Source: Gordonia aichiensis NBRC 108223
GTDB taxonomy: Bacteria > Actinomycetota > Actinomycetes > Mycobacteriales > Mycobacteriaceae
Assembly: GCF_000332975.1 (NCBI RefSeq)
Contig: NZ_BANR01000022.1
Span: 39,778 to 103,777, forward strand
Length of the DNA: 64,000 nt
Reading direction: 5' to 3'
The translations under genes and the position numbers were made by a program. Numbering within the stretch: the first letter of the stretch is position 1; every line of letters starts with the position of its first letter. This document shows positions 26,930-38,029 of this stretch, in pieces. The notes beneath the pieces were generated by a model that worked only from the letters and a program-made list of their open reading frames with translations, ran no database searches and was not told where the DNA came from.

Positions 26930-27400
26930 ATGTCTACTACGCGTCGTGGTGCCCGTCGGCACCGCCCGGCACTGTTGGTGCTGGTGGCGCTCGCCGCCGT
27001 CGTATGTCTCGGCATGGCGTGGTGGCAATGGGACCGATACGAGTCGACGAGCGGCACCGGCCAGAACCTCGGGTACGCGCTGCAGTGGCCCGCCTTCGCG
27101 ATCGCGTTCGTCTGGGCGTACCGGCGTTTCGTGGTACTCGAAGCCGACCCGGATGAGGTCGAGAAACTCAGGCCGCACGGCGTCACCGAGATACCCGAGG
27201 GCATCCTGCCCGAGCGAGCCGACACACCGAGCGCATCGTCTCTCGCCGCCGACCCCGCACACGACGACTCCACGCTCACCGACTACAACCGATACCTCGC
27301 CGAGCTCGCCGCCGCAGACCGCGAGCACCACGCGGCGGAGCCTGTCACAGCGCCCGCAGCGCGCGGCGACACCACACACACGGAGGAACACCACAGGTGA
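26930..27400 (+). CDS. lprD: LprD-like small membrane protein
   Basis: This 156-residue protein has a basic N-terminus, a transmembrane segment (PALLVLVALAAVVCLGMAWW), a short outside loop with RYESTSGTGQNLGYALQWP, a second hydrophobic segment (AFAIAFVWAYRRFVVL) and a long acidic cytoplasmic tail. The two-helix pattern and its pairing with a DUF3817 gene match mycobacterial LprD (Rv1343c) next to Rv1342c. The Cys in the first helix lacks a proper lipobox (Val at -1), so lipidation is doubtful. TACCGT ends 7 nt before the ATG, so the mRNA is probably leaderless. It overlaps the next gene by 4 nt. Confidence 0.8.
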   Translation: MSTTRRGARRHRPALLVLVALAAVVCLGMAWWQWDRYESTSGTGQNLGYALQWPAFAIAFVWAYRRFVVLEADPDEVEKLRPHGVTEIPEGILPERADTPSASSLAADPAHDDSTLTDYNRYLAELAAADREHHAAEPVTAPAARGDTTHTEEHHR

Positions 27401-27768
27401 GCAGCGAGACCCCACAGACCGTCGAACCAGCGCAGTCCGCTCAGACGACCACGCCGGTGGCCAAGGTACGGAGCGCGCTCACGCGTTACCGCGTTCTCGC
27501 ATGGATCACCGGTATCTGGCTGCTGCTGCTCGTCGTCGAGCTGATCATCAGATACGGGTTCGGCAATCACGCCCTCGACTTCGTGCCGCCGGTCCACGGC
27601 TGGATCTACTTCATCTACCTGATCTGCGCGATCGACCTCGGCATCAAGGTGCGCTGGTCGGTCGGAAAGATCGTTCTGACCGCCATCGCCGGCACCATTC
27701 CGTTCCTGTCCTTCTACGTCGAGCACATCCGGACGAAGGAAGTAAAGGCGCAGTTCAACATCTCGTGA
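27397..27768 (+). CDS. DUF3817 integral membrane protein
   Basis: This 123-residue protein has three hydrophobic helices, with the family signature VPPVHGWIYFIYLICAIDLGIKVRWS in the middle and a conserved short C-terminus ending VEHIRTKEV. It corresponds to mycobacterial Rv1342c. The GTG start overlaps the stop of the LprD-like gene (GTGA), so the two are probably co-translated and may form a complex. Function unknown. A second DUF3817 gene lies about 20 kb away near fadA4. Confidence 0.85.
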   Translation: MSSETPQTVEPAQSAQTTTPVAKVRSALTRYRVLAWITGIWLLLLVVELIIRYGFGNHALDFVPPVHGWIYFIYLICAIDLGIKVRWSVGKIVLTAIAGTIPFLSFYVEHIRTKEVKAQFNIS

Positions 27769-27789
27769 ACGCGGTGCAGCACCGCGTTC
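27767..27789 (+). terminator. Palindromic hairpin after the DUF3817 gene
   Basis: An 11-bp perfect arm (GAACGCGGTGC and complement around a single base) begins within the DUF3817 stop codon. There is no T-run, but the position suggests a 3'-end or termination structure ahead of the mannosyltransferase gene. Confidence 0.5.
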
Positions 27790-27813
27790 ATGTGACCGCG
27801 GCTGACTGGCGGA

Positions 27814-28920
27814 ATGCGCATCGTCCAGTTGGCCAACTTCTATGGTGAGCGCTCAGGTGGGCTGCGCACGGCCGTCGACCGCTGGGGAGCGGGCTACGTA
27901 GCCGCCGGTCACGAGGTCGTGCTCGTGGTCCCGGGACACGATTCGCGCGAGGAGCTGATGCCCTCCGGCGTCGTCAAGGTGTCGGTTCCGGCACCACGCA
28001 TACCCTTCTTCGGCGGTTACCGACTGGCGTCGGCACGGCGTGTGGCCGGTGTGCTCGCGCATGTTCGACCGGATGCACTCGAGGTGTCGGACCGCTTGAC
28101 GTTGCGCGGATTCGGAGCGTGGGCCCGACGTCGCGACATCCCGTCGGCGATGGTCTCCCACGAGCGCCTCGACAGACTACTCACGCTGATCATGCCGCGC
28201 CCCAGCGCACGTGCGCTGGCAGACAGAGCGAATGCCGCCACCGCACGCTCGTACGACGCAGTGGTGTGCACCACCGGGTTCGCTGCAGCAGAGTTCGAGC
28301 GCATCGGCGCCGAGAACGTCGTGTGCGCACCGCTCGGCGTCGACCTCGATCAATTCGCGCCCCATCACCTCAACCCGGAACTCAGCGCTCGGTGGGCAGA
28401 CGGTTCGACGACGCTGCTCGCTCACTGTGGTCGGCTGTCGGTGGAGAAGCGCGCCGACCGGTCGATCGCCGCCGTCGGTCGACTTCATCGCGCCGGGCTT
28501 CCCGTGCACCTGGTGATCGCGGGAGACGGGCCGATGCGTGGCGCACTTCAGCACGCGGCGCGCGGGCTTCCGGTCACATTCCTCGGCCACCTGCGCAATC
28601 GCCACGACGTCGCCTGCATGCTTGCCAGCACCGACATCTCGTTCGCACCGGGACCGCACGAGACGTTCTGCCTGTCCGCACTGGAATCTCTCGCCTCGGG
28701 AACACCCGTCGTCGGATCGCGGTCGTCGGCGGTTGCGGGCATGGTCGACGATTCGTGCGGCGCACTCGCCGACAATTCGGGTGCGGGGTTCGCCGACGCC
28801 GTCGAGCGGGTTCTGTCGATTCCGCGCCCGACACGCGAGCGTGCCGCACGCGCCCGGGCATCTCAGTTCACCTGGGCCGGTTCGGTGTCACGAATGCTGT
28901 CGGTGCACGCCGGTCATTGA
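27814..28920 (+). CDS. mgtA: GT4-family alpha-mannosyltransferase (MgtA-like)
   Basis: This 368-residue GT-B glycosyltransferase begins MRIVQLANFYGERSGGLRT, the glycine-rich N-terminal signature of the family. The donor-binding E-x7-E motif is in HETFCLSALE, preceded by GDGPMRGAL, with CGRLSVEKR marking the start of the C-terminal domain. Similar proteins in mycobacteria and corynebacteria (MgtA, formerly PimB, Rv0557) transfer mannose from GDP-mannose to glycolipid acceptors such as glucuronosyl-diacylglycerol at the cytoplasmic face. The acceptor here is inferred. No strong ribosome binding site is visible. It is convergent with rdgB. Confidence 0.85.
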   Translation: MRIVQLANFYGERSGGLRTAVDRWGAGYVAAGHEVVLVVPGHDSREELMPSGVVKVSVPAPRIPFFGGYRLASARRVAGVLAHVRPDALEVSDRLTLRGFGAWARRRDIPSAMVSHERLDRLLTLIMPRPSARALADRANAATARSYDAVVCTTGFAAAEFERIGAENVVCAPLGVDLDQFAPHHLNPELSARWADGSTTLLAHCGRLSVEKRADRSIAAVGRLHRAGLPVHLVIAGDGPMRGALQHAARGLPVTFLGHLRNRHDVACMLASTDISFAPGPHETFCLSALESLASGTPVVGSRSSAVAGMVDDSCGALADNSGAGFADAVERVLSIPRPTRERAARARASQFTWAGSVSRMLSVHAGH

Positions 28921-28940
28921 GCCGACGGTGCTGCCGGCGC

Positions 28941-29552
28941 TCACGCCAGCGCGGCGAGTGCGGGCACCAACTGCGCCAACGCTTTCCCGCGGTGGCTCAA
29001 CGCGTCCTTCTCGGACGGAGAGAGTTCAGCGGCCGAGCGTCCGGCAGCATCTGCGTCGTCCGGCAGAAACAGTGGATCGTATCCGAAGCCGTTGCGACCC
29101 TGCGCTTCTCGGGCAAATCGACCGCGCCATTTGCCACGCACCACGGTCTGTTCACCGGACGGCAACACCAGCGCGCATGCGGAAACAAAAGCAGCACCGC
29201 GTCGTTCGTCAGGAGTGTCCGCGAGCTGCGCAAGCACCAACGCGTTGTTGGCTGCGTCGTCACCGTGCACACCACTCCATCGCGCAGACAACACCCCGGG
29301 CATCCCATTGAGCGCGTCGATCTCGATTCCGGAATCGTCTGCGAGACAGGGCAAACCAGTGGCGCGCGCGCCCGCGCGCGCTTTGATCAATGCATTGTCC
29401 TCGAAGGTCGCACCAGTCTCGGGCTCCTCGGGATACTCCGGCACGGCGTCGAGCCCGATCACCTCGAGACCGCTGAGGCCCGCGGCGTCGACCACCCGCT
29501 GCAGCTCCGCGAGTTTCTTGCGGTTGCGACTTGCGAGCAGTACCTGCGGCAT
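28941..29552 (-). CDS. rdgB: XTP/dITP diphosphatase (RdgB/HAM1)
   Basis: This 203-residue enzyme hydrolyses the non-canonical nucleotides dITP, XTP and dXTP to monophosphates, keeping them out of DNA and RNA. Visible blocks are LLASRNRKKLAEL (substrate binding), ARATGLPCLADDSGIEIDAL (metal/catalytic Asp), GVLSARW and GRNGFGYDPLFLP near the C-terminus, then SHRGKAL. It starts 3 nt after the rph stop and is probably co-transcribed with it, as in mycobacteria. Confidence 0.95.
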   Translation of the reverse strand: MPQVLLASRNRKKLAELQRVVDAAGLSGLEVIGLDAVPEYPEEPETGATFEDNALIKARAGARATGLPCLADDSGIEIDALNGMPGVLSARWSGVHGDDAANNALVLAQLADTPDERRGAAFVSACALVLPSGEQTVVRGKWRGRFAREAQGRNGFGYDPLFLPDDADAAGRSAAELSPSEKDALSHRGKALAQLVPALAALA

Positions 29553-29555
29553 CAG

Positions 29556-30311
29556 TCAGACCGACTCGGGAAGATCGCCGGGATACGGCAGCGCAAGGGC
29601 CTCGCGCTGTGCCTCGAAGAGCTTGTCGGTCCCGATCTCGGCCATGTCGAGCAACTTGTCGAGCGTCGCGCGCGGGAACGTCGCACCCTCACCGGTGCCC
29701 TGGACCTCGACGAGGGTGCCCGCATCCGTCGCGACGACGTTCATGTCGACCTCGGCACGCGAGTCCTCTTCGTAGGGGAGGTCGAGGCGCACCCGGCCGT
29801 CGACGACACCGACACTCACCGCAGCGATCATGCACGAGAGCGGCTGCGGATCCGACAGTCGTCCAGCGGCTTTGAGCCAGGTCACCGCATCGGCGAGCGC
29901 AACGTACGCGCCGGTGATCGACGCTGTGCGCGTGCCGCCGTCGGCCTGCAGCACGTCGCAGTCGAGTGCGACGGTGTTCTCGCCGAGCGCACCGAGGTCG
30001 ATGCAGGCCCGCAGCGACCGCCCGATGAGCCTGCTGATCTCGTGGGTCCGCCCGCCGATCTTGCCCTTGACCGATTCGCGGCGCGACCGTTCATGGGTCG
30101 CTGCGGGCAGCATCGAGTACTCGGCGGTGAGCCAGCCAAGGCCCGAGCCGCGGCGCCAGGGCGGGACGCCCTCGGTGACACTCGCGGTGCACATCACCCT
30201 CGTCTGACCGAATTCGATCAGCACCGACCCTGCGGGATTGGATGTGAATCCGCGGGTGATGGTGATGGGACGCAGTTCGTCGTCGGCCCTGCCGTCAGCT
30301 CGTGTGGTCAC
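29556..30311 (-). CDS. rph: Ribonuclease PH
   Basis: This 251-residue 3'-5' phosphorolytic exoribonuclease trims the 3' ends of tRNA precursors. Motifs include [69 protein letters not shown] and the C-terminal [14 protein letters not shown]. The open frame extends 77 codons upstream, but TACAGT (30319-30324) ends 7 nt before this GTG, so a leaderless GTG start fits both the promoter and the family length. It lies between the phosphodiesterase and rdgB genes. Confidence 0.95.
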   Translation of the reverse strand: MTTRADGRADDELRPITITRGFTSNPAGSVLIEFGQTRVMCTASVTEGVPPWRRGSGLGWLTAEYSMLPAATHERSRRESVKGKIGGRTHEISRLIGRSLRACIDLGALGENTVALDCDVLQADGGTRTASITGAYVALADAVTWLKAAGRLSDPQPLSCMIAAVSVGVVDGRVRLDLPYEEDSRAEVDMNVVATDAGTLVEVQGTGEGATFPRATLDKLLDMAEIGTDKLFEAQREALALPYPGDLPESV

Positions 30312-30328
30312 GACGTCAACTGTAGAGA

Positions 30329-31096
30329 TCAACCCGGAAGGTCGAACACCTGGCCCTGACGCACCAGTTCGACGGGCCCGGAGAAGGTGCTGCGCGCCTC
30401 CGCCAGGATCGCCTCGGCATCTGACCATGGCGCAACATGGGTGATCGCCAGCGATTTCGCGTTGGCCTTGGTAGCTGCCTCGCCCGCCTCGATACCCGAC
30501 ATGTGCAGGTGCGGTGGGCGTTCGCTCGGCGCATGCGTCCACGACGCCTCGCAGAGGAAGATGTCAGCGTCGGCGGCCAGATCGATCACGGCGTCGCATG
30601 GGCCTGTATCGCCGCTGTAGGCGACGACCTGCCCCTGCGGGCCGGTGAAACGCAAACCGAAGGTGGCGGGAGGGTGGTCGACCCGGATCGGGTCGATCGT
30701 GATCCCCCCGAGCGTGATCTCGATGTCGTCGGTCCACTCGTGAGTGTCGAAGGTGTCGCTGATGTCGTCGACCTGGCCGGCGAACTCACTCGACGCCGCG
30801 CCTATACGGAGCGCGGTTCCGGGTGGTCCGTACAGCGATGCCAATCCGGTCGCGGGCGTGGGCGCGTAGCGCCGCCACACGAGCATCGCGGGCAGGTCGA
30901 GGCAGTGGTCGGCATGCAGATGGCTCAGGACGACGTCGACGTCATTGGGATCGACGAGTCGCTGCAACTCCCCCATCACGCCCGGACCACAGTCGACGAG
31001 CACGGGCCGGTGACCGGGAAGTGTCAGCAGGTATCCCGAGCACGCCGCGCCGGGGCCGCCGACACTGCCCGAACACCCCAGGACAGTCAAACGCAT
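30329..31096 (-). CDS. Metallo-beta-lactamase-fold cyclic nucleotide phosphodiesterase (Rv1339-like)
   Basis: This 255-residue protein begins [20 protein letters not shown]. It carries the metal-binding [10 protein letters not shown], a [11 protein letters not shown] segment and a C-terminal ITHVAPWSD histidine. The closest family is that of M. tuberculosis Rv1339, an atypical class phosphodiesterase shown to hydrolyse cAMP. RNase Z-like enzymes share the fold but are longer and have other signatures. Position between murI and rph matches the mycobacterial order. Start chosen at the ATG giving the canonical N-terminus; the open frame begins 13 codons earlier. Confidence 0.88.
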   Translation of the reverse strand: MRLTVLGCSGSVGGPGAACSGYLLTLPGHRPVLVDCGPGVMGELQRLVDPNDVDVVLSHLHADHCLDLPAMLVWRRYAPTPATGLASLYGPPGTALRIGAASSEFAGQVDDISDTFDTHEWTDDIEITLGGITIDPIRVDHPPATFGLRFTGPQGQVVAYSGDTGPCDAVIDLAADADIFLCEASWTHAPSERPPHLHMSGIEAGEAATKANAKSLAITHVAPWSDAEAILAEARSTFSGPVELVRQGQVFDLPG

Positions 31097-31200
31097 AGGC
31101 ACTACCTTGCCACGCGCGTGTAGCGCGCAGACCACATATGGGCCACAAGCACGACGCTGCGGGACGTGACCAGGCCCGGGCCGCGGAGATACGCCGTGTG

Positions 31201-32040
31201 TCAGACCGGGTCGACTGACCTGACGACCGGGCCGAGAAACCGTCTCGAGAGCTTCGCGAACATCTCCGGGTCGCCGGTCGCCTGAAAATGACGGACGGCT
31301 TCACGTCCGCTGTGCGGATGCAACAGGTCGCTTTCGGTCAGCACGCGGAACAGATCCTTGGCGGTCTCCTCGGCACTGGACACCAGCGTCACCTCGTCGC
31401 CCATCGCCAACTGGATCACGCCCGACAGCAGCGGATAGTGCGTGCAGCCGAGGACCACGGTGTCGACATCGGCTTCCTGGAGAGGTTCGAGATAGCCCTG
31501 TGCCAGGCCGAGGATCTGCCGTCCACTGGTGATGCCACGCTCGACGAAGTCGACGAAACGCGGGCAGGCGACCGCGGTGATCTGTGCGTCACGGGCAGCG
31601 GCGAACGAATCCTGGTAGGCGCGCGACGAAATGGTGGCCTCGGTGCCGAGTACGCCGATCCTGCCGGTCTTCGTGGCGACGACCGCTCGGCGCACCGCGG
31701 GGAGTACGACTTCGATCACCGGGATCGGCGCGTACCGCTCGCGCGCATCACGCAGGCAGGCCGCGGATGCGGTGTTGCAGGCGATCACGATCGCCTTGAC
31801 CCCGCGCTCGGCGAGGTCGTCGCCGATTGCCAGGGCGTGATGCCGAATCTCGGGAATGGTCAACGGTCCATACGGCCCATTCGCGGTGTCGCCGATGTAG
31901 ACGATGTCCTCGTCGGGCAGCTGATCGATGATCGCGCGCGCGACAGTGAGTCCCCCGACGCCGGAATCGAAGATTCCGATGGGCGCGTCGGCGCGTGTGT
32001 TGGTGACTATGAGCGCACCCCCGGTGTCGTCGGACCCCAC
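31201..32040 (-). CDS. murI: Glutamate racemase
   Basis: MurI interconverts L- and D-glutamate and supplies D-Glu for peptidoglycan. The protein has 279 residues with [19 protein letters not shown] at the N-terminus, [11 protein letters not shown], the two catalytic cysteines in [12 protein letters not shown] and [10 protein letters not shown], and a typical C-terminus. The only plausible start downstream of non-conserved frame is this GTG, which places the first ~12 codons inside the 3' end of the rhomboid gene (34-nt overlap). Translational coupling is likely. Confidence 0.93.
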   Translation of the reverse strand: MGSDDTGGALIVTNTRADAPIGIFDSGVGGLTVARAIIDQLPDEDIVYIGDTANGPYGPLTIPEIRHHALAIGDDLAERGVKAIVIACNTASAACLRDARERYAPIPVIEVVLPAVRRAVVATKTGRIGVLGTEATISSRAYQDSFAAARDAQITAVACPRFVDFVERGITSGRQILGLAQGYLEPLQEADVDTVVLGCTHYPLLSGVIQLAMGDEVTLVSSAEETAKDLFRVLTESDLLHPHSGREAVRHFQATGDPEMFAKLSRRFLGPVVRSVDPV

Positions 32041-32657
32041 GGCGACGCAGGATCCGCTGAGATTCTCCGTGATCGTCGACGATCCCGGTCGGCAAGGAAC
32101 CACGCAGCCAACACCCCGCCGATCGCGCCGAACAGATGCCCCTGCCACGAGACCCCGAAGGTGCCCGGAAACACGCCCCAGAGCACCGAGCCGTACACGA
32201 GGAACAAGATCACGCCGATCGCGATCTGGGTGAGGTCTCGGTTGAACAGACCGCGCACGAGGAGATACGTCAGCCAGCCGAAGATGATGCCCGACGCCCC
32301 GACCGTCACAGAGTAGGGCGGTGCGAACAGCCACACGCCGAGCCCGGAGACGATCCATACGATCGCCGTGACGACGAGGAATCGCTTACTGAGCAACAGG
32401 ATGAAACCGAGGACGATCAGCGGCACGAGATTGGCGAACAGGTGCTGCCAGTCCGCATGCAGAAAGGGCGCCCACAGGATCCCGTCGAGGCCGTCGATAC
32501 GACGCGGCTCGATTCCCGCGCGATCGAGGTCGTAATGGGTAGCGGCGTCTATGGCCTCGATGATGAACAGCACCGCGACGATGCACGCCATCACGATCGC
32601 CGACCGCACCCACAGCGGTCGTGCTCCCCGAGTCCCTGGGGTCGTACTCGATGTCAT
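32007..32657 (-). CDS. Rhomboid-family intramembrane serine protease
   Basis: This 216-residue protein has six hydrophobic helices. [11 protein letters not shown] in the first loop/second helix, the catalytic serine in [10 protein letters not shown] and the catalytic histidine in [11 protein letters not shown] are all present, so it should be proteolytically competent. Substrates are unknown; it corresponds to mycobacterial Rv1337. The start follows AAGGACGAG directly. The 3' end overlaps murI and the gene follows cysM after 46 nt. Confidence 0.9.
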   Translation of the reverse strand: MTSSTTPGTRGARPLWVRSAIVMACIVAVLFIIEAIDAATHYDLDRAGIEPRRIDGLDGILWAPFLHADWQHLFANLVPLIVLGFILLLSKRFLVVTAIVWIVSGLGVWLFAPPYSVTVGASGIIFGWLTYLLVRGLFNRDLTQIAIGVILFLVYGSVLWGVFPGTFGVSWQGHLFGAIGGVLAAWFLADRDRRRSRRISADPASPWGPTTPGVRS

Positions 32658-32703
32658 CTCGTCCTTCTCCCGGGGGTCTCGACAAGCTCGGCCGTGCGTG
32701 CGG

Positions 32704-33991
<1,288 letters not shown>

Positions 33992-33998
33992 GGTGGTT

Positions 33999-34406
33999 TC
34001 AGCTCCTGATCTCGATGGGTTCTTCGGTGACCTCACCGTCGATGATGCGATAACTGCGGATCTCGGTGTCGTCGGCGTCGCGGGTGGATACCAGGACATA
34101 GTGGGCCTGAGGTTCGCTGGCGTACGACACGTCGGTGCGACTCGGGTAGGCCTGGGTCGCGGTGTGTGAGTGATAGACGACGACCGGCTCCTCGTCATTG
34201 CGGTCCATCTCGCGCCATACTTTGAGCTGCTCGGTGGAATCGAAGCGATAGAAGGTCGGCGAACGCTCGGCGTTGGTCATCGGGATGAAGCGCTCGGGAT
34301 GGTCGGATCCCTCAGCACCCGCGATCACACCACACGCCTCGTCCGGGTGGTCGGCGCGCGCATGCGCGATCATCGCATCGACCAACTCCTGGCTGATCTG
34401 CAGCAC
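33999..34406 (-). CDS. mec: JAMM-family zinc peptidase Mec
   Basis: Mec releases cysteine from CysO-cysteine in the thiocarboxylate pathway. The 135-residue protein has the full JAMM/MPN+ zinc site: Glu23 in DEACGVI, then HSHTATQAYPSRTD giving His79, His81, Ser89 and Asp92. The GTG start is chosen because GAGGACGA lies just upstream and the product length matches the family. It is 7 nt upstream of cysO and co-transcribed with cysO-cysM. It may also trim the extended CysO C-terminus found here. Confidence 0.93.
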   Translation of the reverse strand: MLQISQELVDAMIAHARADHPDEACGVIAGAEGSDHPERFIPMTNAERSPTFYRFDSTEQLKVWREMDRNDEEPVVVYHSHTATQAYPSRTDVSYASEPQAHYVLVSTRDADDTEIRSYRIIDGEVTEEPIEIRS

Positions 34407-34523
34407 TCGTCCTCGTTCTCCTCGTGATGGACTTCGGCGGCCATCGGTCACACCGCTCGCATCGCTGCGCACAACGCATGGGCAGGAGTGGGTATTCCGG
34501 TCGGCCGCCTGCGCGGGCGATGC

Positions 34524-35651
34524 CTACGAGATGCCCTCGATCGCGATGGCCGACGGCGCGAGATCGGCATATGCGGGCACCCCTGCCACCGACTCCGCGG
34601 CGAGAACTGCATTGACGATCGCGCGCTGTGTCACCGTGACCGCTACTCGACAGATGTCGGCGAGTACCGCGATATCCGGATTCATACCGGGCGGCACCAG
34701 GGGCGACGGGCCGACCGCGCGGGCCCCGGTCGCAACGGCGAAGACTGTGTCCCCGTCAAGCGGTGAGTGCACCGGGTGGATGGCGCGCGCGAGTCCGTCG
34801 TGCGCCGACATCGCGATTCGACGCACCGACGCCGCCGACAGCGCCGCGTCGGTGGCGACGACGCCGATGGTCGTATTGAGCACAGTCTGTTTGGCGGCCA
34901 CCTGCGCGAGCCGCGCGACGTCTGACCCGTCCGGCCGAGCCAGACCGTGATAGGCCAGATCGGAATCGATTGCGCCCCAAGGAAGCCCGGTGGTGGGGTC
35001 GATCACCGAACCCACCGGATTGGCGACGATGAGCGCGCCAACGGTGATCCCGGCCGCTGCACCCGAATCGATCAGCAGCGACGCAGTCCCGACGCCGCCC
35101 TTGAGGCCTCCGGCACGCGCACCCGCTCCCGCGCCGACGCTCCCCTGCTCGACCTCGGTGCCCGCGGCGTCGAGCGCCGCGCGACCGAAGCCCGCGTCGG
35201 GCCGGTGGTGCCACGCACCCATCGGGAGGTCGAAGATGACTGCTCCCGGGACGATCGGTACGACTGCACCCTGGGCGTTCATCGGCAGTCCTACGCGAGA
35301 CTCCTCGAGCCCGGCCATCACGCCGTCGGCGGCAGCGAGTCCGTACGCACTGCCGCCGGTCAGCACGATGGCATGCACCGTGGTGACGGTGTTCGACGGA
35401 TCGAGCAGGTCGGTCTCTCGAGTTCCTGGACCGCCACCGCGTACGTCGACGGCAGCGGTGGGCGCGCCCGCCGCGCCCTCGGGTCGACTGACGGTGACGA
35501 CGGTCGTCCCCGTTGCCCAGCCCGTCCCCGGCGGATCGTCGGGGCCGCCTGCCCCGAGTGTGGCGTCGGGGTCGATGACGTGGTGATGTCCGACGCCGAT
35601 ACCCGCCACGTCGGTGATGCGGTCGCCTTCAGGCGCCCGGGCGGTCATCAC
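34524..35651 (-). CDS. P1-family (DmpA-like) aminopeptidase
   Basis: This 375-residue Ntn-type hydrolase precursor shows RITDVAGIGVGHHHV and VHAIVLTGGSAYGLAAADGV near the N-terminus and the autocleavage site LNTTIGVVATDA, where the second-position threonine becomes the N-terminal nucleophile of the small subunit. The family includes DmpA and beta-peptidyl aminopeptidases; the orthologue is mycobacterial Rv1333. The substrate is not known. The start overlaps the stop of the DUF2017 gene (GTGATGA), and an ATG one codon downstream is equally possible. Confidence 0.88.
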   Translation of the reverse strand: MMTARAPEGDRITDVAGIGVGHHHVIDPDATLGAGGPDDPPGTGWATGTTVVTVSRPEGAAGAPTAAVDVRGGGPGTRETDLLDPSNTVTTVHAIVLTGGSAYGLAAADGVMAGLEESRVGLPMNAQGAVVPIVPGAVIFDLPMGAWHHRPDAGFGRAALDAAGTEVEQGSVGAGAGARAGGLKGGVGTASLLIDSGAAAGITVGALIVANPVGSVIDPTTGLPWGAIDSDLAYHGLARPDGSDVARLAQVAAKQTVLNTTIGVVATDAALSAASVRRIAMSAHDGLARAIHPVHSPLDGDTVFAVATGARAVGPSPLVPPGMNPDIAVLADICRVAVTVTQRAIVNAVLAAESVAGVPAYADLAPSAIAIEGIS

Positions 35652-36220
35652 ATCATCGCCTCGACGAGAAGTTCCTGGATGACGGTCAGCCAGTGGTAAA
35701 CATCCAGATGCGCCGCGTGCGGGTGGTCGGCGGGTAGCTGGTCGGGTGTGTCCTCGGAGATTCCGAGCATCGCGCCCAGTGCGAGGCGTACATCGTTGAG
35801 CGCGGTCAGCCAGCTCAACGCCTCCTCATCGGTGAGCGAGACGTCGCCGCCGCCCTCGGGCAACGTCGCGAGCATCGTCGACGACGCCGCAAGTTTGGCA
35901 CCAATGATTTTCGGCTCGTTCACGCTGCGCAACGCTGCGTTGAGTCGTCCGTTGACCGCGTCTGCGGTGAGTTCGGTGTCCTGGTCGGGGCGATGGAAAT
36001 CGGGCAGCAACCGGCCGAGGGTCGCGTCGGTCGGGGCACTCGAGTGTCCCGTCCGGATACCCGTCAGCTCTGCGAGCTCGTCACGCGGTGCGCTCGCGTC
36101 GCGCTCGGTGAGCAACTCCGACATCGATACCACCATCGACGCGAGAAGCTCGGACTCATGTGCCTGGAGCGACGTGGTGTATCGCACCGAGTGGCCTCGG
36201 CCCCTACGTGTGAAGACGCG
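35648..36220 (-). CDS. DUF2017 protein
   Basis: This 190-residue soluble protein matches the actinobacterial DUF2017 family (mycobacterial Rv1332). Conserved parts are TSLQAHESELLASMV, DELAELTGIRTGHS, RLLPDFHRPD, SLTDEEALSWLTALND and the C-terminal HLDVYHWLTVIQELLVEAM. Function is unknown, but it is consistently found beside clpS. The frame is open 16 codons upstream. The GTG in AEI-VRVF was chosen because related proteins start near this position; GGGGCAG lies nearby. Confidence 0.8.
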   Translation of the reverse strand, partial: RVFTRRGRGHSVRYTTSLQAHESELLASMVVSMSELLTERDASAPRDELAELTGIRTGHSSAPTDATLGRLLPDFHRPDQDTELTADAVNGRLNAALRSVNEPKIIGAKLAASSTMLATLPEGGGDVSLTDEEALSWLTALNDVRLALGAMLGISEDTPDQLPADHPHAAHLDVYHWLTVIQELLVEAMM

Positions 36221-36240
36221 CACTATTTCTGCCCCGCCGC

Positions 36241-36582
36241 TCAGCTGTCGCGCTGCATAGTCGCCCACAAGCCCGCGGCATGCAGCTTGGTCACATCGGC
36301 TTCCATCTTGTCGCGTTCACCTGCGGAAACCACTGCTTTACCTTCGGTGTGGACCTGCATCATCAGCTGATTCGCCTTCGACTCCGAGTATCCGAAGACC
36401 TTTTGGAACACGAACGTCACATAGCGCATCAAATTGACCGGGTCGTCCCAGACGATGGTCACCCAGGGTCGATCGAACGCCGACGCGGAGTCGGCGACGG
36501 CCGGATCCACCACGGCCGTGCCACCGCTGTTGCCGCCGGATCCGGGAGTAGCCTCATGCGCACGAATATCGTCAGGCGCCAT
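36241..36582 (-). CDS. clpS: ATP-dependent Clp protease adaptor ClpS
   Basis: ClpS delivers N-degron substrates to ClpC/ClpA. The 113-residue protein has a flexible N-terminus and the ClpS core: [16 protein letters not shown] (with the Asp of the N-end-rule pocket), [24 protein letters not shown] and a helical C-terminus. TACCCT ends 7 nt before the ATG, so the transcript is expected to be leaderless. The gene heads an 11-gene leftward run to rdgB. Confidence 0.95.
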   Translation of the reverse strand: MAPDDIRAHEATPGSGGNSGGTAVVDPAVADSASAFDRPWVTIVWDDPVNLMRYVTFVFQKVFGYSESKANQLMMQVHTEGKAVVSAGERDKMEADVTKLHAAGLWATMQRDS

Positions 36583-36588
36583 ACAACC

Positions 36589-36595
36589 TAGGGTA
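36589..36595. promoter_or_regulatory. Symmetric bidirectional -10 element for clpS and pncB
   Basis: The start codons of clpS (36582) and pncB (36603) are only 20 bp apart. The heptamer TAGGGTA reads as TAGGGT rightward and TACCCT leftward, both of the actinobacterial TANNNT form, ending 8 nt before the pncB GTG and 7 nt before the clpS ATG. One symmetric site could therefore start both transcripts. Confidence 0.6.
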
Positions 36596-36602
36596 AGGGA
36601 TC

Positions 36603-37907
36603 GTGACCATCCGCAACACCGCCCTGCTGACCGACCAGTACGAGCTCACCATGGTCTCCGCCGCGCTGCGGAACCCCATCGCACACCGACAGTGTGTGTT
36701 CGAGGTGTTCGCTCGCCGCCTCCCCGACGGCCGCCGGTACGGAGTCGTCGCAGGCACCGCACGCATCCTCGATGCGTTGACGCAGTTCCGCTTCGGCGAC
36801 GACGAGATCGCCGTCGTCGAACGCTTTCTCGATGAGGACACCGTCGAGTGGCTGCGCACCTTCGAGTTCAGCGGCGACATCGACGGCTACCGCGAGGGTG
36901 AGCTGTACTTCCCCAACTCGCCCATCCTCACCGTTCGCGGAACTTTCGCCGAGGCAGTGGTCCTCGAGACGCTGATCCTGTCGATCCTCAACCACGACAG
37001 TGCGATCGCCTCCGCGGCCGCACGCATGGTGAGCGCTGCGAGCAGGCGACCGATCATCGAGATGGGATCGCGTCGCACCCACGAGTGGGCTGCCGTGGCG
37101 AGCGCGCGGGCCGCCTATCTCGCGGGTGTCGCGGCCACCTCGAATCTCGAGGCCGCACGTACCTACGGAGTGCCCAGTGCGGGGACCGCGGCGCACTCGT
37201 TCACCCTCGCGTTCACAGAACCCGATGGGACCAACGAGAAAGCCGCGTTCGCCGCACAGATCGAGACACTCGGCGTCGGTACGACGCTGCTCGTCGACAC
37301 CTTCGATATCACCCAGGGTGTGCGCAACGCCGTCGAGGTCGCAGGCCCCGAACTCGGAGCGGTCCGCATCGACTCCGGCGATCTGGGCGTGCTCGCGAGG
37401 CAGGTTCGCGAGCAGCTCGACGAGCTGGGTGCGCCGAACACGAAGATCGTGGTCTCGGGCGACCTCGACGAGTACGCGATCGCCTCGCTACGCGCCGAAC
37501 CGGTCGACACCTACGGGGTCGGCACCTCCCTGGTCACCGGCAGCGGCGCTCCGACCGCCGGCATGGTCTACAAGCTCGTCGAGGTCGACGGCATCCCGGT
37601 GGCCAAGCGCGCCAGTCACAAGGAGTCCAAGGGCGGAGCGAAGAACGCGGTGCGTGTCGCACGCCCCACCGGCACCATCGTCGAGGAGATCCTCTACCGC
37701 GCGGGTACACCCACACCGGAGGTGCCCGGTCACGACGTCCGGCCGCTGCAGATACCGCTGGTCCGCGGTGGTCGTCGCGTCGACGACCTCCCGACGCTCG
37801 ACGATGCGCGCGCGTTCCTCGCCGACGGCCTCGTCAGCCTGCCCTGGGAGGGACTCGGACTCTCCCACGGCGACCCCGCAGTACCGACCCGGTTCCAACT
37901 CGGCTGA
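36603..37907 (+). CDS. pncB: Nicotinate phosphoribosyltransferase
   Basis: PncB makes nicotinate mononucleotide from nicotinate and PRPP, with ATP, in the NAD salvage route. The 434-residue protein starts [17 protein letters not shown] ([12 protein letters not shown]), and has [23 protein letters not shown] with the catalytic-site residues, [29 protein letters not shown] and [14 protein letters not shown]. It is followed by the nicotinamidase gene after 122 nt. The short GTG leader is discussed with the shared promoter. Confidence 0.95.
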   Translation: MTIRNTALLTDQYELTMVSAALRNPIAHRQCVFEVFARRLPDGRRYGVVAGTARILDALTQFRFGDDEIAVVERFLDEDTVEWLRTFEFSGDIDGYREGELYFPNSPILTVRGTFAEAVVLETLILSILNHDSAIASAAARMVSAASRRPIIEMGSRRTHEWAAVASARAAYLAGVAATSNLEAARTYGVPSAGTAAHSFTLAFTEPDGTNEKAAFAAQIETLGVGTTLLVDTFDITQGVRNAVEVAGPELGAVRIDSGDLGVLARQVREQLDELGAPNTKIVVSGDLDEYAIASLRAEPVDTYGVGTSLVTGSGAPTAGMVYKLVEVDGIPVAKRASHKESKGGAKNAVRVARPTGTIVEEILYRAGTPTPEVPGHDVRPLQIPLVRGGRRVDDLPTLDDARAFLADGLVSLPWEGLGLSHGDPAVPTRFQLG

Positions 37908-38029
37908 GACCAGATCGGTGGCGCGCGAGCACCGGCAGCGCATCAGCAGGGAACCGATCCTCGCCCGCCCACGTCCAACCCACGACCCGACCGAGTAACG
38001 CAGCACGACCACGACCCGAGGAGTTCGGA

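Noticed and set aside
28119..30359. Open frame of 746 codons on the plus strand
   Set aside because: It spans the mannosyltransferase, rdgB and rph genes in a non-coding frame. Its translation is Arg-rich and without domains.
31201..32358. 385-codon version of the glutamate racemase
   Set aside because: The first ~106 codons overlap the rhomboid gene in another frame and are not racemase sequence. The family start is near the GTG at 32040.
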